DNA from: Rhyzopertha dominica
Taxonomy: Eukaryota > Arthropoda > Insecta > Coleoptera > Bostrichidae
Assembly: GCA_025024175.1 (NCBI GenBank)
Contig: QCXZ01000045.1
Location: forward strand, 2,296,649 to 2,360,648
DNA length: 64,000 nt
Direction: 5' to 3'
Shown here: piece after piece, positions 34,327-46,118 of the stretch
Layout: each line of letters begins with the position of its first letter
Numbering within the stretch: position 1 is the first letter of the stretch
Translations under genes and position numbers: made by a program
Notes under the pieces: model-generated
The model's input: the letters and a program-made list of their open reading frames with translations, nothing else
What the model was told of the DNA's origin: nothing
The model's database searches: none

Positions 34327-35263
34327 CTTGAAAGAGATTAATTAATATGTAAATTAGCTATGCAATGCGATTGCTTCTACATAATGAAGGCCTGAAATGT
34401 GTTTTACGAGCTGATTTTGATACTTGTAGCCTAATAGATAAAAACAGCTTGCGTCTAGACTAAAACAAGTTACTTTCAAAATTAAAAAACTACTTATACA
34501 GAATTATTCCTTTTATAATGACAAATATAACGCTGAGATTTTTATTTTTCATTTATTGCTTTATAGACCCTTCAAAATGCCAAAAGTAAAAAAACTAGGT
34601 GTGAGTCTGCTTATAATTCTCTCAGTTGTGTAAATCATTCAAATGAGATAATTTCTACGTGACCGGGTTCCAGAAATGCTGGTTTCTCTTAATATTTTAT
34701 ACGACTATAATGAAACTGCATATACTACTAGTAATGTTTAAAATTTAAAAGCAAAAACATTGCAGGAGCTGTAGGCTGAAAATGAACTCGGCCTGCCGGT
34801 GGTTTGACCTTATTTACACATACAATTCCGAAAAACATTCCTGGGGTACTTTTTTCAGTAATGTTTAATTCAGATACAAGTTTTTTCTAAAACGTTTCGG
34901 AAGCTGGTAACAATCATCAAGTTTTGTTTTTTTATAGAGCGTTTAACGATATGAAGTTATTTATTATATTATACATAGTATTGTACATATACATTATTTA
35001 CTACAGGATTACATTTAAAGTCCATATTGATAGTTGATGATTTAGATAATATTAGATATTGCCCTAGTGGTATTAAGTGCATTCTATCAGTGCAGTACTG
35101 TGCGAAAATGAGCTTCACGAATAAAGAAAGAATTTATATATTACAAGTGTACTATTCTTGTAAAAAGACCACATGACACTTATTTTTTTCATTTTTCAAA
35201 CACCCGTGGTGAACTGCAAATATTATATTGGACAATGACAATCTGCGTCAACGTCTTATACAA

Positions 35264-35447
35264 TGAAAGATAGTTATTGCCTGAATTCATTTTTAATTAA
35301 CATAAGTGATATTTTAATAGGTTAACAGGCATATATATATATATGTTCTGAAAAAGTACTGCCAATATTTATATATGCATGTTAACCCATTAAAATATCA
35401 CGTATGTTCATTAAATATGAATTCAGGCAATAACTATCTTCCATTAT
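35264..35447. repeat. Short palindromic element
   Basis: The left arm (gatagttattgcctgaattcat...gatattttaataggttaac) is repeated in inverted order on the right (gttaacccattaaaatatcac...atgaattcaggcaataactatc). A central (AT)n lies between the arms. It is a MITE-like hairpin without a clear target duplication. Confidence 0.75.
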
Positions 35448-36052
35448 ATATAACATACGAGTATTTGGGTTGTAATTAGCTGCTGGTCACCACAATCTGG
35501 GCACCGCAGAAAAATTACGCTCTGAAGCTCAAAAACACTGAGCGCAATGTGCCGGTTGGCATTTAGTACCGTTACATGGTAAACTTTGACGTACATATAT
35601 CTCATCGGGATATCCAACGGGTAATTAACAGTATAAGTATAAGAAAACGACTGTTCTGATGTCTGCCAACTACCGTTTTCTTCAAAAATATTATGTGATT
35701 AAAAAACATTTTATGTGGTTGGCCATAAGTCTACTAGCATTTTCAGCGGAAATTAGTTTTGTATTTGTTTTTTTTATTAAATGTCTATCGGTAACGTCAT
35801 TTTTTTTCAATAAATCAATTTCATTTTCAGCGGTAATTTGTAATACAGCACAGAAACAACAATAAGGATAACCGCGTTAGAGCAGACTACGGCAATGCGT
35901 ATTAATCAATCAATCAACAAAGTGCAATAAAAAGCTGTTTTGTCAATTATAGATGTTCATTAGTAGAACACCAAGTGCTACATATCGTTGAAAAAATAAA
36001 CTTACTGACGATTTCAAACTCCCGAAACGCCGTAGAAAAATAATGGAATTAA

Positions 36053-36974
36053 GAGGGGCATTTACTTGGAGCGATCGGGCAAAAATGTAAACTATGCAAC
36101 CCATATTACCAGCAAGACATGGGACGTAAGAGGGTAGCCGATAGGTTGAAATCACGCAAAGATCGTACGAGCAACAGACGGGCCAAACTAATATCCGCTA
36201 ATATGCTGACTGTAGTAGGGTGTGCATAAAAAAGTAAGCATGATATTAGTAACTTACTATGATATTATACCAGGTTATTCAAAATATGGAATAACCCATT
36301 TATTTCTGTAAATATGAACTATATAACATTTCATTCTAACTGCATGTCGACTATGATTTCTGGAGGAACTTTTATAATAATTTTCCTTCCGCCTCCCCAT
36401 TGCTTGAGCAGACAGTAAATTAATGTGAAAGAGCTTTTAACATTAAACTTGTCACGTGTAATTAGACATACAATCTTAGAAATCCAGTCATATCGGAATA
36501 GATCGTATACCGCTCGATCATTCCCGACAGGACTGTATCTTAGCCTAAATGTTCACTGGATACCACGCGACGGACCTGGTGGGGATGGGCATTGGAATTC
36601 CGCTCTCGTGACGGACCCGTGCGAAAGGGTTTGCGGTTTTAGATTTTTTGAATGCTTTTACTCATTTATCGTACTCATGTTTTTGGTAGTGTACAAAGAA
36701 ATATGTAGCGACAACGTGGAGTTCGAATTTTTCGTTTATGTGCCTTAGTTTTCGAGAAACAGCTCGCCAAAAATACGCATTTTTAAGCAAAATATAACAA
36801 CAAATATTTACATTACCGTACCAAATTCAGAAAAAAATCGAACTCTACGTTGTAGCTACATCTTTTGTCAGTGCCATGTCGAAATTTCACTTCGAAAAAG
36901 TTTCGAATAACTCTGTAAAATGTAAAACGGTAGGTGCTTAAAATGACCCGATTCGCTCTAGGTAAACGCCCCTC
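36053..36974. mobile_element. TTAA-flanked non-autonomous DNA transposon, copy B
   Basis: This is the inverted counterpart of 9814-10728, 922 bases long, with GAGGGGC/GCCCCTC ends and TTAA on both sides (36049-36052, 36975-36978). The two copies are similar over their whole length, so a single active family produced both. A 107-residue frame inside (36425-36748) is disrupted in copy A and is not a gene. Confidence 0.87.
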
Positions 36975-37676
36975 TTAAAAGCTACTTAAAAAAGTGCCTT
37001 AAGAATATTTTGTAGGAATTCTAAAAAGAGCTCGAACAAAAAAGTGTAAAAGATAGACATTTTCATTTTTTCTTAATATCTCAAAAATATTAACAGATTA
37101 AAAATAATTTTGGAACCGAATTGTTGTTTAATTACTGTTGTTTAATATTAAACAACTCCGCTTCCATTTCCCCTTCTTTCTAGCTCTTAAAACAACGAAG
37201 TTACCCATCCAAGGGCAAGAGTCGTAGTCAAGTCGCTTATAACTAACATTTGATCATGTGTTGCATCACAAAAAATGTTAGTATACAGGGTCCGTCACCT
37301 AAAACTCCCCAGGCTCGTATTTTCTTTTTTTTAGGTACAACCTTTTTTGCAGGTTGTGATATTTTGCAAATAAAGTTAATTTTTGTAAATATTTTTTACC
37401 CTTACCCCGTATAATAAATATTGCTTCATAGTTGGATGCCGATTTTTGTCTTCTTGAAGTTGTGTCATTACCATGTATGTGTAATTTTTACTCCTTAGTG
37501 AAAAAAAAAACAAGAAAAACTAGTTGCCGCCATATTCTGTTATAGTGCTGTTCCCAATTTTNTAAGTTTTTGTAGTAGCTTATTATGATACAAATTATGC
37601 CTACATACTCATCGCTGCACACAAAACCGCAAAATTTTGGTAACTTTTAAATAAATCAAGTACAAAGTTCGTTCTA

Positions 37677-37785
37677 AAGAGAGAGAGATTAGAAAACGAA
37701 ACCCTGCGATGAGGCTAGTTTGGTTTTCTACATCGCGCACTAGCCTCTTCGCAGGGTTTCGTTTTCTAGCCTCTCTATCTATAGC
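37677..37785. repeat. Perfect-type palindrome within foldback element
   Basis: 'gagagattagaaaacgaaac' and the following 'cctgcgatgaggctagt' are repeated inverted as 'actagcctcttcgcaggg' and 'tttcgttttctagcctctc'. The arms are about 40 bases and the loop about 20. Confidence 0.85.
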
Positions 37786-37896
37786 CTTTTTAGAACACGT
37801 GACTTTTGAGCGACTGCCAGGGGGCAAATTTCAAATCGATGCAGCTTCTAGCGCGCTGTCATAGAAACCCCATTACTTAATGCCAACGTCAGTCGC

Positions 37897-38173
37897 TAGA
37901 GCTGGGACATTCGATTAAATTCAAATCGTTCAATCAATCGCGTAGATTCGGATCATTCAAGTCGTTCATAAAGATCGTGAATTGAAAGTGACAGCGGTGT
38001 CTCCTGTCTCGCCACAGCATATAAATATGCTGTCATGCTGTTTTCTCGTGGTGTGCTGTCGTCAGCCGTTAACCATGTACGACGCACGAACGACGCTGAT
38101 TCATTAGCTGTGAGCCAAATCAAGGCATGAGTCATTCAATTTGAACGACTTGGTCATGAAGGACCCAACTCTA
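37897..38173. mobile_element. hAT-like MITE nested in the foldback element
   Basis: The ends are imperfect inverted repeats, TAGAGCTGGGACATTC against GAAGGACCCAACTCTA, flanked by TCAGTCGC and TCAGCCAC, a probable 8-base duplication with two changes. It is 277 bases long and non-coding. Confidence 0.55.
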
Positions 38174-38798
38174 TCAGCCACGCGTCCGTTTCCAGGGTTT
38201 CGCAGGCGCGTCCCATGCGTGCGCTTTTTGCCCCCTGGACGCCATATTGGATGACGTAATCTTAAAAAGCCTAAATTAAAAGTTACTCAAAATTTTGCGG
38301 TTTTGTGTACAGCGATGGGTATGTAGGCATAATTTGTACCATAATAAGTTACTAACACTTAAAAAATTGTGAACAGCACTATAACAGAACATGGCGGCGA
38401 CTAGTTTGACATATAACTAAAGGTTCACCTAAAAAAAGCAAAGAAAATTCGAGCCAGGGGAGTTTTAGGTGGCGGACCCTGTATACAAGCGACCACTAAA
38501 AATAAATGAAACAATATGAAAAAGTCAGCAATAAGCATTTCGAAGCTCTTCATCTATGGTAAAGGGCCGTGATAAACAAAATTAGTATTCGACAGTTTAA
38601 CATGTAATAATCTATCGAACTATCAAATCGAATTTCTGTAAATGATATTGGCAGATTATTTTAGTAGTAAACTAGAAGTCACAACCGTCAACAAATCACA
38701 GCGACTTGGTGGCTTTCTAAATTCAAAACCGTTATATCCACGTAATTCTTATTATTACCTTCGCTATTATACAACGCTACATTACAATATATCTTTAC

Positions 38799-39013
38799 CT
38801 CGTCTATGTGTGTGATGTAGTTGAACGAAAAATCTATCCATCCCAACTTCTCTGGTTGCTCGAGAATAGCTTCTACCAACTTATCCATGTTTTCAATACT
38901 GGTTAATTTATTGTTATTAAGCCATATCGCTTTCGTCAAGTATTTCCTAGTGGTTGCACTTCGTTCAGGAACTTTACCAGTTCTGGATTGTCGCGCACCT
39001 TCAACTCCCATAG
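38799..39013 (-). CDS. LRRC51: LRRC51-like protein, exon 2
   Basis: A CTATATAG acceptor preceded by a pyrimidine-rich tract opens two bases that complete a codon from either first exon, then 71 codons. The peptide has ARQSRTGKVPE, then TKAIWLNNNKLTSIENM, then EQPEKLGWIDFSFNYITHID. These match the N-terminal repeat of LRRC51, including the highly conserved LAWIDLSFN-type motif. The exon ends with GAG before a GTAAAG donor (38798-38793). The donor leaves phase 0, matching exon 3. An in-frame ATG at 39011 could be used alone, but both upstream exons splice to it in phase. Confidence 0.9.
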
Positions 39014-39089
39014 CTATATAGTTTANAAAGGATAAGAGATGTTTCCTTTGACAAAATTAATTAGTGAAAAATACTGTGCAGTACAGGGT

Positions 39090-41365
39090 GATTCTCTAAA
39101 TTTAAGGGTACGGAGCGGCTGTATCTTGAAAACCCCGCACGCTATCGCTTCGAGGAAAAAATTTTTTGATAAAAACGTACAGAGAAATTCACTAAAAATA
39201 TCAGGAAGTTCCTAAGTTTTCCGTAATTATTTGACATCACGTTACAAAGAAACACAAATAAACCAAAAATTTGCTGATAATGTATAGGTGAAAAATAGCA
39301 TTTTTTAAATCTGTTTAATTACGTAAAAGTATTGTTTCAACGTTTTTTCTCTGCTGCCATGGTAACGACACTACAAAGCAAATTAATATTACCTTACAAA
39401 CTCCTCCACCAAAGAACAGACTGATTTTAGAGGGAGTTTCAAGGGGATTAATATTAATGGTAAATTGTTTCAAAATTTTTCTCTAAACAGCTATAGAGGG
39501 CGCCATTGAAAAAATTATCATACAATTCTCAATTTCTCAAAAATTTCAAGTAGGATGGTGTACTTTTTGTTATGTTATTGCCAATACTACACACTAACAA
39601 ATATTAAAAAAGCAATATTCTTCTTGCATTCTGAAAAAATGGACATAATTACAAACTTTTTCAATTTATTTTGTAGACTATTATTTTAAAAAAACTATTG
39701 TAAAAACCTGAAAGTGATAGTTTTCTCATTATTATTTTGAAATTATTGCCACAATGGTTCAAACAAAACAAAATAAAAAAGTTTTCTTCTTGAATTCTGA
39801 AGAAAAACTAAACAGGAGAGAGCTTTTTCAATTTGTTTTGTAGACCTTTACTTAAAAAAAATTGTAGTAAAAGCCTGAAGTTGATAGCTTTTCTCGTTTT
39901 AAAGTTATTCCCAAACAGGGTACAAATAACACAAATTTAATTTGCACTTCCAATAATGACTAATATAATTATTAATTTCCTAAACTTATTCGCAGATATT
40001 AATTTCTTCAAAGTTTTAATGGTTAAAATTACATATCTTATTAATTTCGTGTTCAGAGTTTACACAATTTAGTTTGGTTTGATTGTTATTTTTCAAAATA
40101 ATTATTAATCCATTAAATAAAAATCCATTTGCAAATTAACAAGTACACCTTTATTTAAATTAATATCAATGCTCTCAATAAATAAATATTTGCTTAATTA
40201 CTTCGCCACTCCGTTTGTTATAAAGACGACAATTACTTGAAAATAGATTTTACTTGGGTATAACCACGTCTTTTCTTATTTTCAAATTAATTTATTTTTA
40301 CACATCCAACAGTTATACTGCTCACTTCTTTTCTTTTTATCGACTTTTATTTTAAATGAAATATATTCAAGTGATAAGCAATAAGAAAATTGTAACCATT
40401 AAACATAAAATTTGGAGCTTGAATAAATGTGATATGCTGTGGATAGATTTAAACAAAATACAATTGTATTAGAAGTTAAACTAAACTACTATTGGATGAG
40501 TTAGGAAATCGGTTGTGGTGTATACTATTTTCCTAATAACTTCAAAACGAGAACAGCTTATCAACCTCGGATTTTAACTACGGTTTTTGTTCAATAATAG
40601 CTTACAAAACAAAGTTAAAAAAACAGTATATTGTTCTAGTTATTTTTTTTCAGGAACCAAAGGACAAATAACTACAAAACGAGAAAAGCTATCAACCTCA
40701 GGTTTTTACCAATTCTTTTCAAATAATAGCCTACAAAGCAAAGTGAAAAAAGTATGTCGTCCTATTTAGTTTTTTTAGAAATCAAGGAGATTTTTTATTT
40801 TTGGTTTGTGTATACTATTTTGTTAATAACTTCAAAACAAAAATAACAGTCGTCTCGGGTTTTCACCACTCTATTTATTTCCTAAGTCTTTAAAACGAAG
40901 CGAAAAAATATACCGTTCCATTTAATTTTTTTGAGAAATCGGTTAGGTAGTATGACAATTTTTAAAATGGCGCCCTCTACGGCTATTTAGACAGACCAAT
41001 TTTGGAACAATTCACCATTAATATTAATCTCCCTGTTAAATAAGTCTTAGTTCGCTAAATCTGGTTGAGGCGTTTAGAAGATATAGCATCTAGAAGTTTC
41101 GAGGCTATTTATAGCTTTGTAGTGATGTTACCATGGCAACCAGAGAAAAAGTTTAGTGAAACAGAGATTCTAAACATTATATTTTCCACCTGCATTTTAA
41201 CGGCACATTTTTTATTTGTATGTAATGCTTCCTAGCGGAAAATTTAGGAACTCCAAAATATTTTTAGTGGATTTTTTGGTACGATTTTATCTAGAAATTG
41301 TTTTCCTCAAATCGATAGTGTGAGTGATTTTCAAGATACAGCCGCTATGTACCCTTAGTGTATAT
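39090..41365. mobile_element. Long foldback element with repeated arms
   Basis: The outer arms match in inverted order: 'ttaagggtacggagcggctgtatcttgaaa' (from about 39101) against 'ttttcaagatacagccgctatgtacccttag' (to about 41358). Further inside, 'gctatagagggcgccattgaaa' (39490) pairs with 'ttttaaaatggcgccctctacggct' (40966), and 'ctgctgccatggtaac' (39350) pairs with 'gttaccatggcaaccag' (41118). The inner parts of both arms are made of about 185-base tandem units with 'ttgttttgtagac' and 'gcttttctcgttttaaagttatt', in opposite orientation on the two sides. There is no coding. The exact ends and any TA duplication are not fixed. Confidence 0.75.
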
Positions 41366-42065
41366 TCTATATTGAAACTACCGCCTTTAGCAGAGAATGT
41401 TTATATTTTTAAAACATGGTTTTATATTTCCAAAACTAAATCATCAAACTATTTTAGCAAGAACTAATTCCCTTGGCAAACGTTTGAGAGTATGGATGCA
41501 ATGCTATAGTAATTGACTACACTTGATATATACTATTGACTTAAGTACTGATATTTCGGCATATTGTGTTATGTACTTCATTCAGCGGTAAGCTTTTTCG
41601 CATTATAAGATATTTAAAACATTCTAAAACTGTTTAACAGTTAAACTGTTTACTAATAACATATTACGTGCGACGTGTATATTTAACGGCTTCTTAAAGC
41701 CACAATGCCAATATTTACATTTAATGTTATTTTAATTGCTTATGGTAATGTCGCTTAGAACACTCAATAGGCATTTATAATACACAGAAAATTTGCAAAT
41801 GGGCAAACATTGGACTTGACAAAAACATAATTCCACAAATGTGTCCGAGAAGATTGTGTGCGTTAATGTTTATTTTTATTTGAAAGTTGATTATTCATCC
41901 CGGATTCTCCGTTCAGGTTTCCAAGATCTTGTTCCGATATACTCATAACAAACAACTCGGAAAAGTCTCAAATTCGATTGATTAGCGTTGATGTTGTCAT
42001 GCATTATCACAGCTGTGATTACAAAATTCGTTGCTTCTGTTACATCTTTGTGACGTGTTCGATCG

Positions 42066-42560
42066 GTAAATTACTTCCACATCCAACGGATGTACGCGAA
42101 AAAAATTGTCAAAAATTTTTATCTGCTCAATCGTTTTAAAATGGTCGAAAAAAAATTGAGCATGGAAAAATTATTGTCTGTGTCTGTGGGTCTGCGGGTC
42201 TGTATGTGGACGCGATAATTTTCGAAAGACAACATATGAACTTGAAATTTCCCATACATATAAATCTCAACTACCCAAAGCGACCTGTTGGGGTAAGTAG
42301 GGTATAGGGAAGGGGGTGAAATTGGAGGGTAACTACTCTGAAAATTTTTATTTCCTTTTAGTACGTGATTAATAGTTTAATTGCGAGAATAATTCGTCCA
42401 TATAAATTTTCAGCGCAGCAAACGGTTTAGAAGATGTTAACAAAAAGTGAAAATTCCATCAAATAGGAAATAATATTTCTCACAAAAAGTGTTTTAAAAT
42501 TTTTTCTATTATATAGAAAGTCAAATTTCTGATCGAAAAGCACTCTAGCAATGTTTTAAT
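42066..42560 (+). repeat. Family X repeat, left-end fragment
   Basis: It begins TTACTTCCACATCCAACGGATG and follows 4714-5260 with deletions ('gtggacgcgataattttcgaaag', 'aactacccaaagcgacct', 'ggtaagtagggtat'). It ends near 'aagcactctagcaatg'. Confidence 0.7.
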
Positions 42561-42834
42561 TAAATTAATAATTTAATTAATATATAATAATATATTTTAT
42601 TAATAATTTTCGACTGTTAACAGATTATGTCGTTGTTTTATAATATAAGCTTCTGTCTCTGCCATTTTTCTCATTGCTAACAGTATCTAATAATAAAAGT
42701 TGTTCAAAGATGCTTGTTAGGTACTTTGTAAACAAAATAAACTGATTCTTACTAACTTCTAGTCCAGCTTTAACAAGCTTGCATAACAACTTAAACACTT
42801 TTGGTTTGAAGGCTTCCGTGGTTGTTGTCGATGA

Positions 42835-43010
42835 CATGTTGTTTTCCGGGCTGGTTCCCACGTTGGTTATTAGACCTTGACGTTTCGACACTCATATCGG
42901 TGTCTTCCTCAGAAGAGCTACTTCTGAGGGAGACACCGACATGAGTGTCGAATAGTGTCAAGGTCTAATAACCAACGAGGGAACNAGCCCGGAAAACAAC
43001 ATGCCAACTT
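42835..43010. repeat. Inverted pair of Penelope-type ends
   Basis: 'gttttccgggctggttccca' with the following 'cgttggttattagacctt' is repeated in inverted form about 100 bases on, with 'agaagagctacttct' at the centre. The same sequence occurs once at 54953-55024. The two arms have diverged: the right arm has lost the GAAAC and CTGAGGA boxes. A few ambiguous bases lie in 42985-43090. Confidence 0.75.
42882..42912 (-). ncRNA. Hammerhead-like core, Penelope-type end
   Basis: Minus strand: CTGAGGA, one A, stem GACAC-(CGATATGA)-GTGTC, then GAAACG. The stem is perfect over 5 bp. Confidence 0.42.
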
Positions 43011-44003
43011 AAACACTTTTAGNGAAAAATATAAAAATGGTTATNTTTTACGTCTACCAGAATTCTAGGGCTACTGACTGTTGTCATNTCGTCGTAGTAG
43101 AAATCTGAAGAAACAATGGAACCATCCGAAATAGATTTGGATACATTGCCTGAACATGAACAAAATACCAGCCCACGAAATATACTAATCTACCCAGAAG
43201 ATGGGCAAGGACACCAGAGATTATGGATAAACCAGATTATGCAAAATATGTAGCGGTCTTAGATAGACTCTGATGTAGAAAATGATGAAGAAGCTGTTGG
43301 TAACGAGATGAATCACATGATAATGAATAACAGATGAATCCATTCAGACGATCATGTTCATGTGAACATAATACCTGCATTCTGTTAGGTAATTATAGTA
43401 AGAAACAACACTACAAGATAAAAACCCAGTTTACAAAACAAAGAAAAAAGTAGGAAAGTGCAAAGCTTTTCACAATTCAAATTTAGATTCCCGCGTTTCC
43501 TATCAGCTGATCGTTAGTGAGTAGTTAGCGAGTGGCGGTTGTCATATCGCGGTACACATGTAGAATTTTTTGCTATATTTTTAACGAACCTGCAATATAT
43601 TTGAATATGGTCAATGTGTGATTATTTGAGTTTTACCGATATCTATAAGTTTTAAAGAAGGTAATGCGGTGCTTACTAACATTTAATAATGCCTAAGCCT
43701 GCACCGATAATGCGATCATTTAGTCAGTGTGGCATAAAAAATAGTACTGGAATGACAGTGTTTCACATGTAACATACACCTGTATGACATCAGGATTTGA
43801 ATAGAAATGCAAACACATTACGCCTGCCTTGCTGTGTTTTGGTGGGTTATTTTAAATAGCTCCAATTACAATTTACAATTGCTCGTTTTACTATCTTTTT
43901 TGCAAGAAATTTCATTGTATTTGTACTATACACTCAAAGCACTTCTAAAAGCTGGAATACGCGACCAAAGATATCCACGTGCCTGCTGCTAAACTATGTA
44001 CTA

Positions 44004-44392
44004 CAGGGTTTCTATAAATGATTCATGCATCCAGGTCGCTTATGGAAATTATCGATTAAATCAATTTGCCGCCTCAGGAAAGTGTCAGTGTCAGTGTCAG
44101 TGTCAGTTGTCATCTGTCCATTTTTTTGAATTATTTGATATATTTTAATATGAGAAAACGCCTGGGAGCCTGGGAGTGTGTATTTTCAACATATTCTGTA
44201 GTGTTTTATGGGATAATTAACTTTAAGATTGCGGAAAGCTCACATTAAGGAGTTGTGTTGTGACATTAATTTACAACCTTCAGTAATATCGCCGTGCATT
44301 TTGTAGCTTTGCAGCAGTTAAAAAAAAGACGGCACAAAGAATTCAGAAATCAACGCCGTCCGCGTTGCCATCAATCATTTATAGAAACCCTA
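44004..44392. mobile_element. TA-flanked MITE
   Basis: The left end CAGGGTTTCTATAAATGATT and the right end AATCATTTATAGAAACCCTA are inverted repeats with TA outside each (44002-44003 and 44393-44394). It is 389 bases long, non-coding, and contains a short (AGTGTC)n microsatellite at 44081-44106. Confidence 0.82.
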
Positions 44393-44937
44393 TACCTACG
44401 CTCACTTAGAATAGTAGTCGAAAGTAACACCAGGGTGCATGCTGCTTTGCTGGAATCGCGAATACTGATGACTCGTAACTGTACACATGTTAGAAATATT
44501 GACTACACAAAAACTTATTCGGCAGTTATGATATACTTTTATTACAATTAAAACCTCAAAACATGATCTCTGTGTCTCAAATGGATGTAGTTTTAGCATG
44601 CCTCCGTGAGAGCTAAACTAAAATACCTATATATGTGAAAGCTTCAAAAGAATTAAAGTATATTTCAATCTACAAAAGAGCGCTTTACTAGATCATGGTT
44701 TTCTAAGCTCATAAGCAGATTCGTGTGTCTATTATAAAAGGTATCATCATAATATTTTGGTACTAGCAGTTTTTGTTGATGACTTAGACATCTTAGGAAG
44801 CAGTTGGAAAACATACAAAGACAACCATTCTAGAAAGCTTTCGTTAAATTCTATATAAGACATCTTTGGATTTTGAGTTGCACAAACATGGTTAAATAAA
44901 ATTCTAATGATTTTGCTAATAAAAATGTGCCTAGAAA

Positions 44938-45470
44938 ATGAAAAAGAAAATTATGCAGTGTCATGCGAGGGAAATAGTACAGCCTGTTTACAACTATTTC
45001 AAAAATGAAAAATGCACTACAGAATCTGATACGTTACAACGTGGTAAACAAAAGTCAAATGCAGCGAGGTTTTCAGTGAAAACTATCTTCAGAATTGTTA
45101 GTGAAGGTGCTTCTAATGAATCCGAAAATAGCAGATTTTCAGTTTTCAGGTCATCTGGAAAGAAGAAAAAAGAGAAGGAAAAGCAGTTTGACTACAGTTT
45201 TGCCACGTTATAAAGTAACTCATTTAAGACATATTGTGCACCAATTTTATGAAACGGAAGAAAATCGTGTTACCTTAGCTAAACTTAATAAAATAAAGAC
45301 TGAATTAGCATGACATGGTTCGAGCAAGACATTAAGAGTTTTATTGCGTCATTATGAGGTTCAGGCAGCGTAGAGCGCAAAACAACTGGAGAATACCTAC
45401 TGAGAAGCATCACCTCATTTCGTACTTTCGTAGTCAAAATATATCGAAACTTACATGCACATCCCCGAAA
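44938..45470 (+). pseudogene. N-terminal part of an IS630-type (DDE_3) transposase
   Basis: The first frame reads HAREIVQPVYNYFKNE and KTIFRIVSEGAS, then a lysine-rich KKKKEKEKQFDY. After a frameshift near 45200 it continues as IVHQFYETEENRVTLAKLNK and SSKTLRVLLRHY. This is the helix-turn-helix region of the insect transposases that have AREI-NVYNYFK at the start and a long HDFY-T-RKE block. The catalytic DDE domain is absent, so only the DNA-binding half remains. No terminal repeats were identified. Confidence 0.62.
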
Positions 45471-45926
45471 AATTAGACAACCAAAGAATTATTTGCTAAA
45501 ATTTCGGAACAACTTAAAGTGCGCAGATATAAATACTAATTATTCAGTTAACCGATTAATAACTAAAAAAAATTCAACTTCTAATAATATTTTTAATGTA
45601 AGTACCGCTTCAACACGAATGAACAGTATCCAGTAAATGAGCAAAAGACATACCGGTTTAAATATTAAGGTTACTGAAATTCATGTTATCCTCCAATTAT
45701 ATTCGCAACTGCGCTGAAGCATTCGCTGAAATGTTTATCAAAATACTTAAAACTGTTCTGTGGTTTTCGGTATAGGTATATTGTCACGGCCATTTTGTTT
45801 AAGGTAAGTGAAAAGATACAACTACTTTTAAAACTGCGTGTGTCCTATAAGACGCTAAAAAGAATAAAACTTATCTGTTGGAGCGATAATTAATTATATC
45901 GCTAATTTTCCAAAAGGTAATGTACT

Positions 45927-46042
45927 TGTGTCATTCCGTTTTTCATAAAAAAATTTGATTGTTACATCCGTTAATTTTGTAACAGAAATATAGTAATAGA
46001 GAGTGTTCAATCTTTCGTTCTTTTCATTAAACACCCGCTACA
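45927..46042 (+). repeat. Truncated 5' LTR of gypsy element 3
   Basis: It matches the last part of 49848-50038 ('tgtcattccgtttttcataaaaaaa', 'gttaattttgtaacagaaatatag'). The first 80 bases of the LTR are missing, which removes the promoter part. Confidence 0.8.
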
Positions 46043-46118
46043 AAATTTGGTGACCCCGACGTGATCAAAATTTTAATTTTGTACACGTGTGTTGTGAAAG
46101 ACATTTAACAAAAAAGGT

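Larger units (their letters stand above)
37286..38481. mobile_element. Foldback (long-TIR) element in LRRC51 intron
   Basis: It starts CAGGGTCCGTCACCTAAAA and ends with the inverted form, flanked by TATA on both sides (TA duplication). The inverted arms reach inward about 370 bases on the left (to about 37650) and about 210 on the right (from about 38275), with insertions between matching blocks. The centre holds a second palindrome (37677-37785) and a small nested element (37897-38173). No transposase. The TA target fits the IS630/mariner group. Confidence 0.82.
34327..38798 (-). other. Intron 2 of LRRC51-like gene (transposon-filled)
   Basis: A 4.5 kb phase-0 intron with GTAAAG donor and CAAG acceptor. 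It holds a short palindrome (35264-35447), a TTAA element (36053-36974) and a foldback element (37286-38481). The stretches 34340-35260 and 35450-36045 show no further recognisable feature. Confidence 0.8.

Noticed and set aside
36425..36748. 107-residue open frame inside TTAA element copy B
   Set aside because: The matching part of copy A is broken and no transposase motif is present.
43115..43330. Acidic peptide-like segment (DLDTLPEHEQN, DSDVENDEEAV) suggesting a piggyBac N-terminus
   Set aside because: Too short and broken, with no DDE region or TTAA ends nearby; acidic low-complexity text is not diagnostic.
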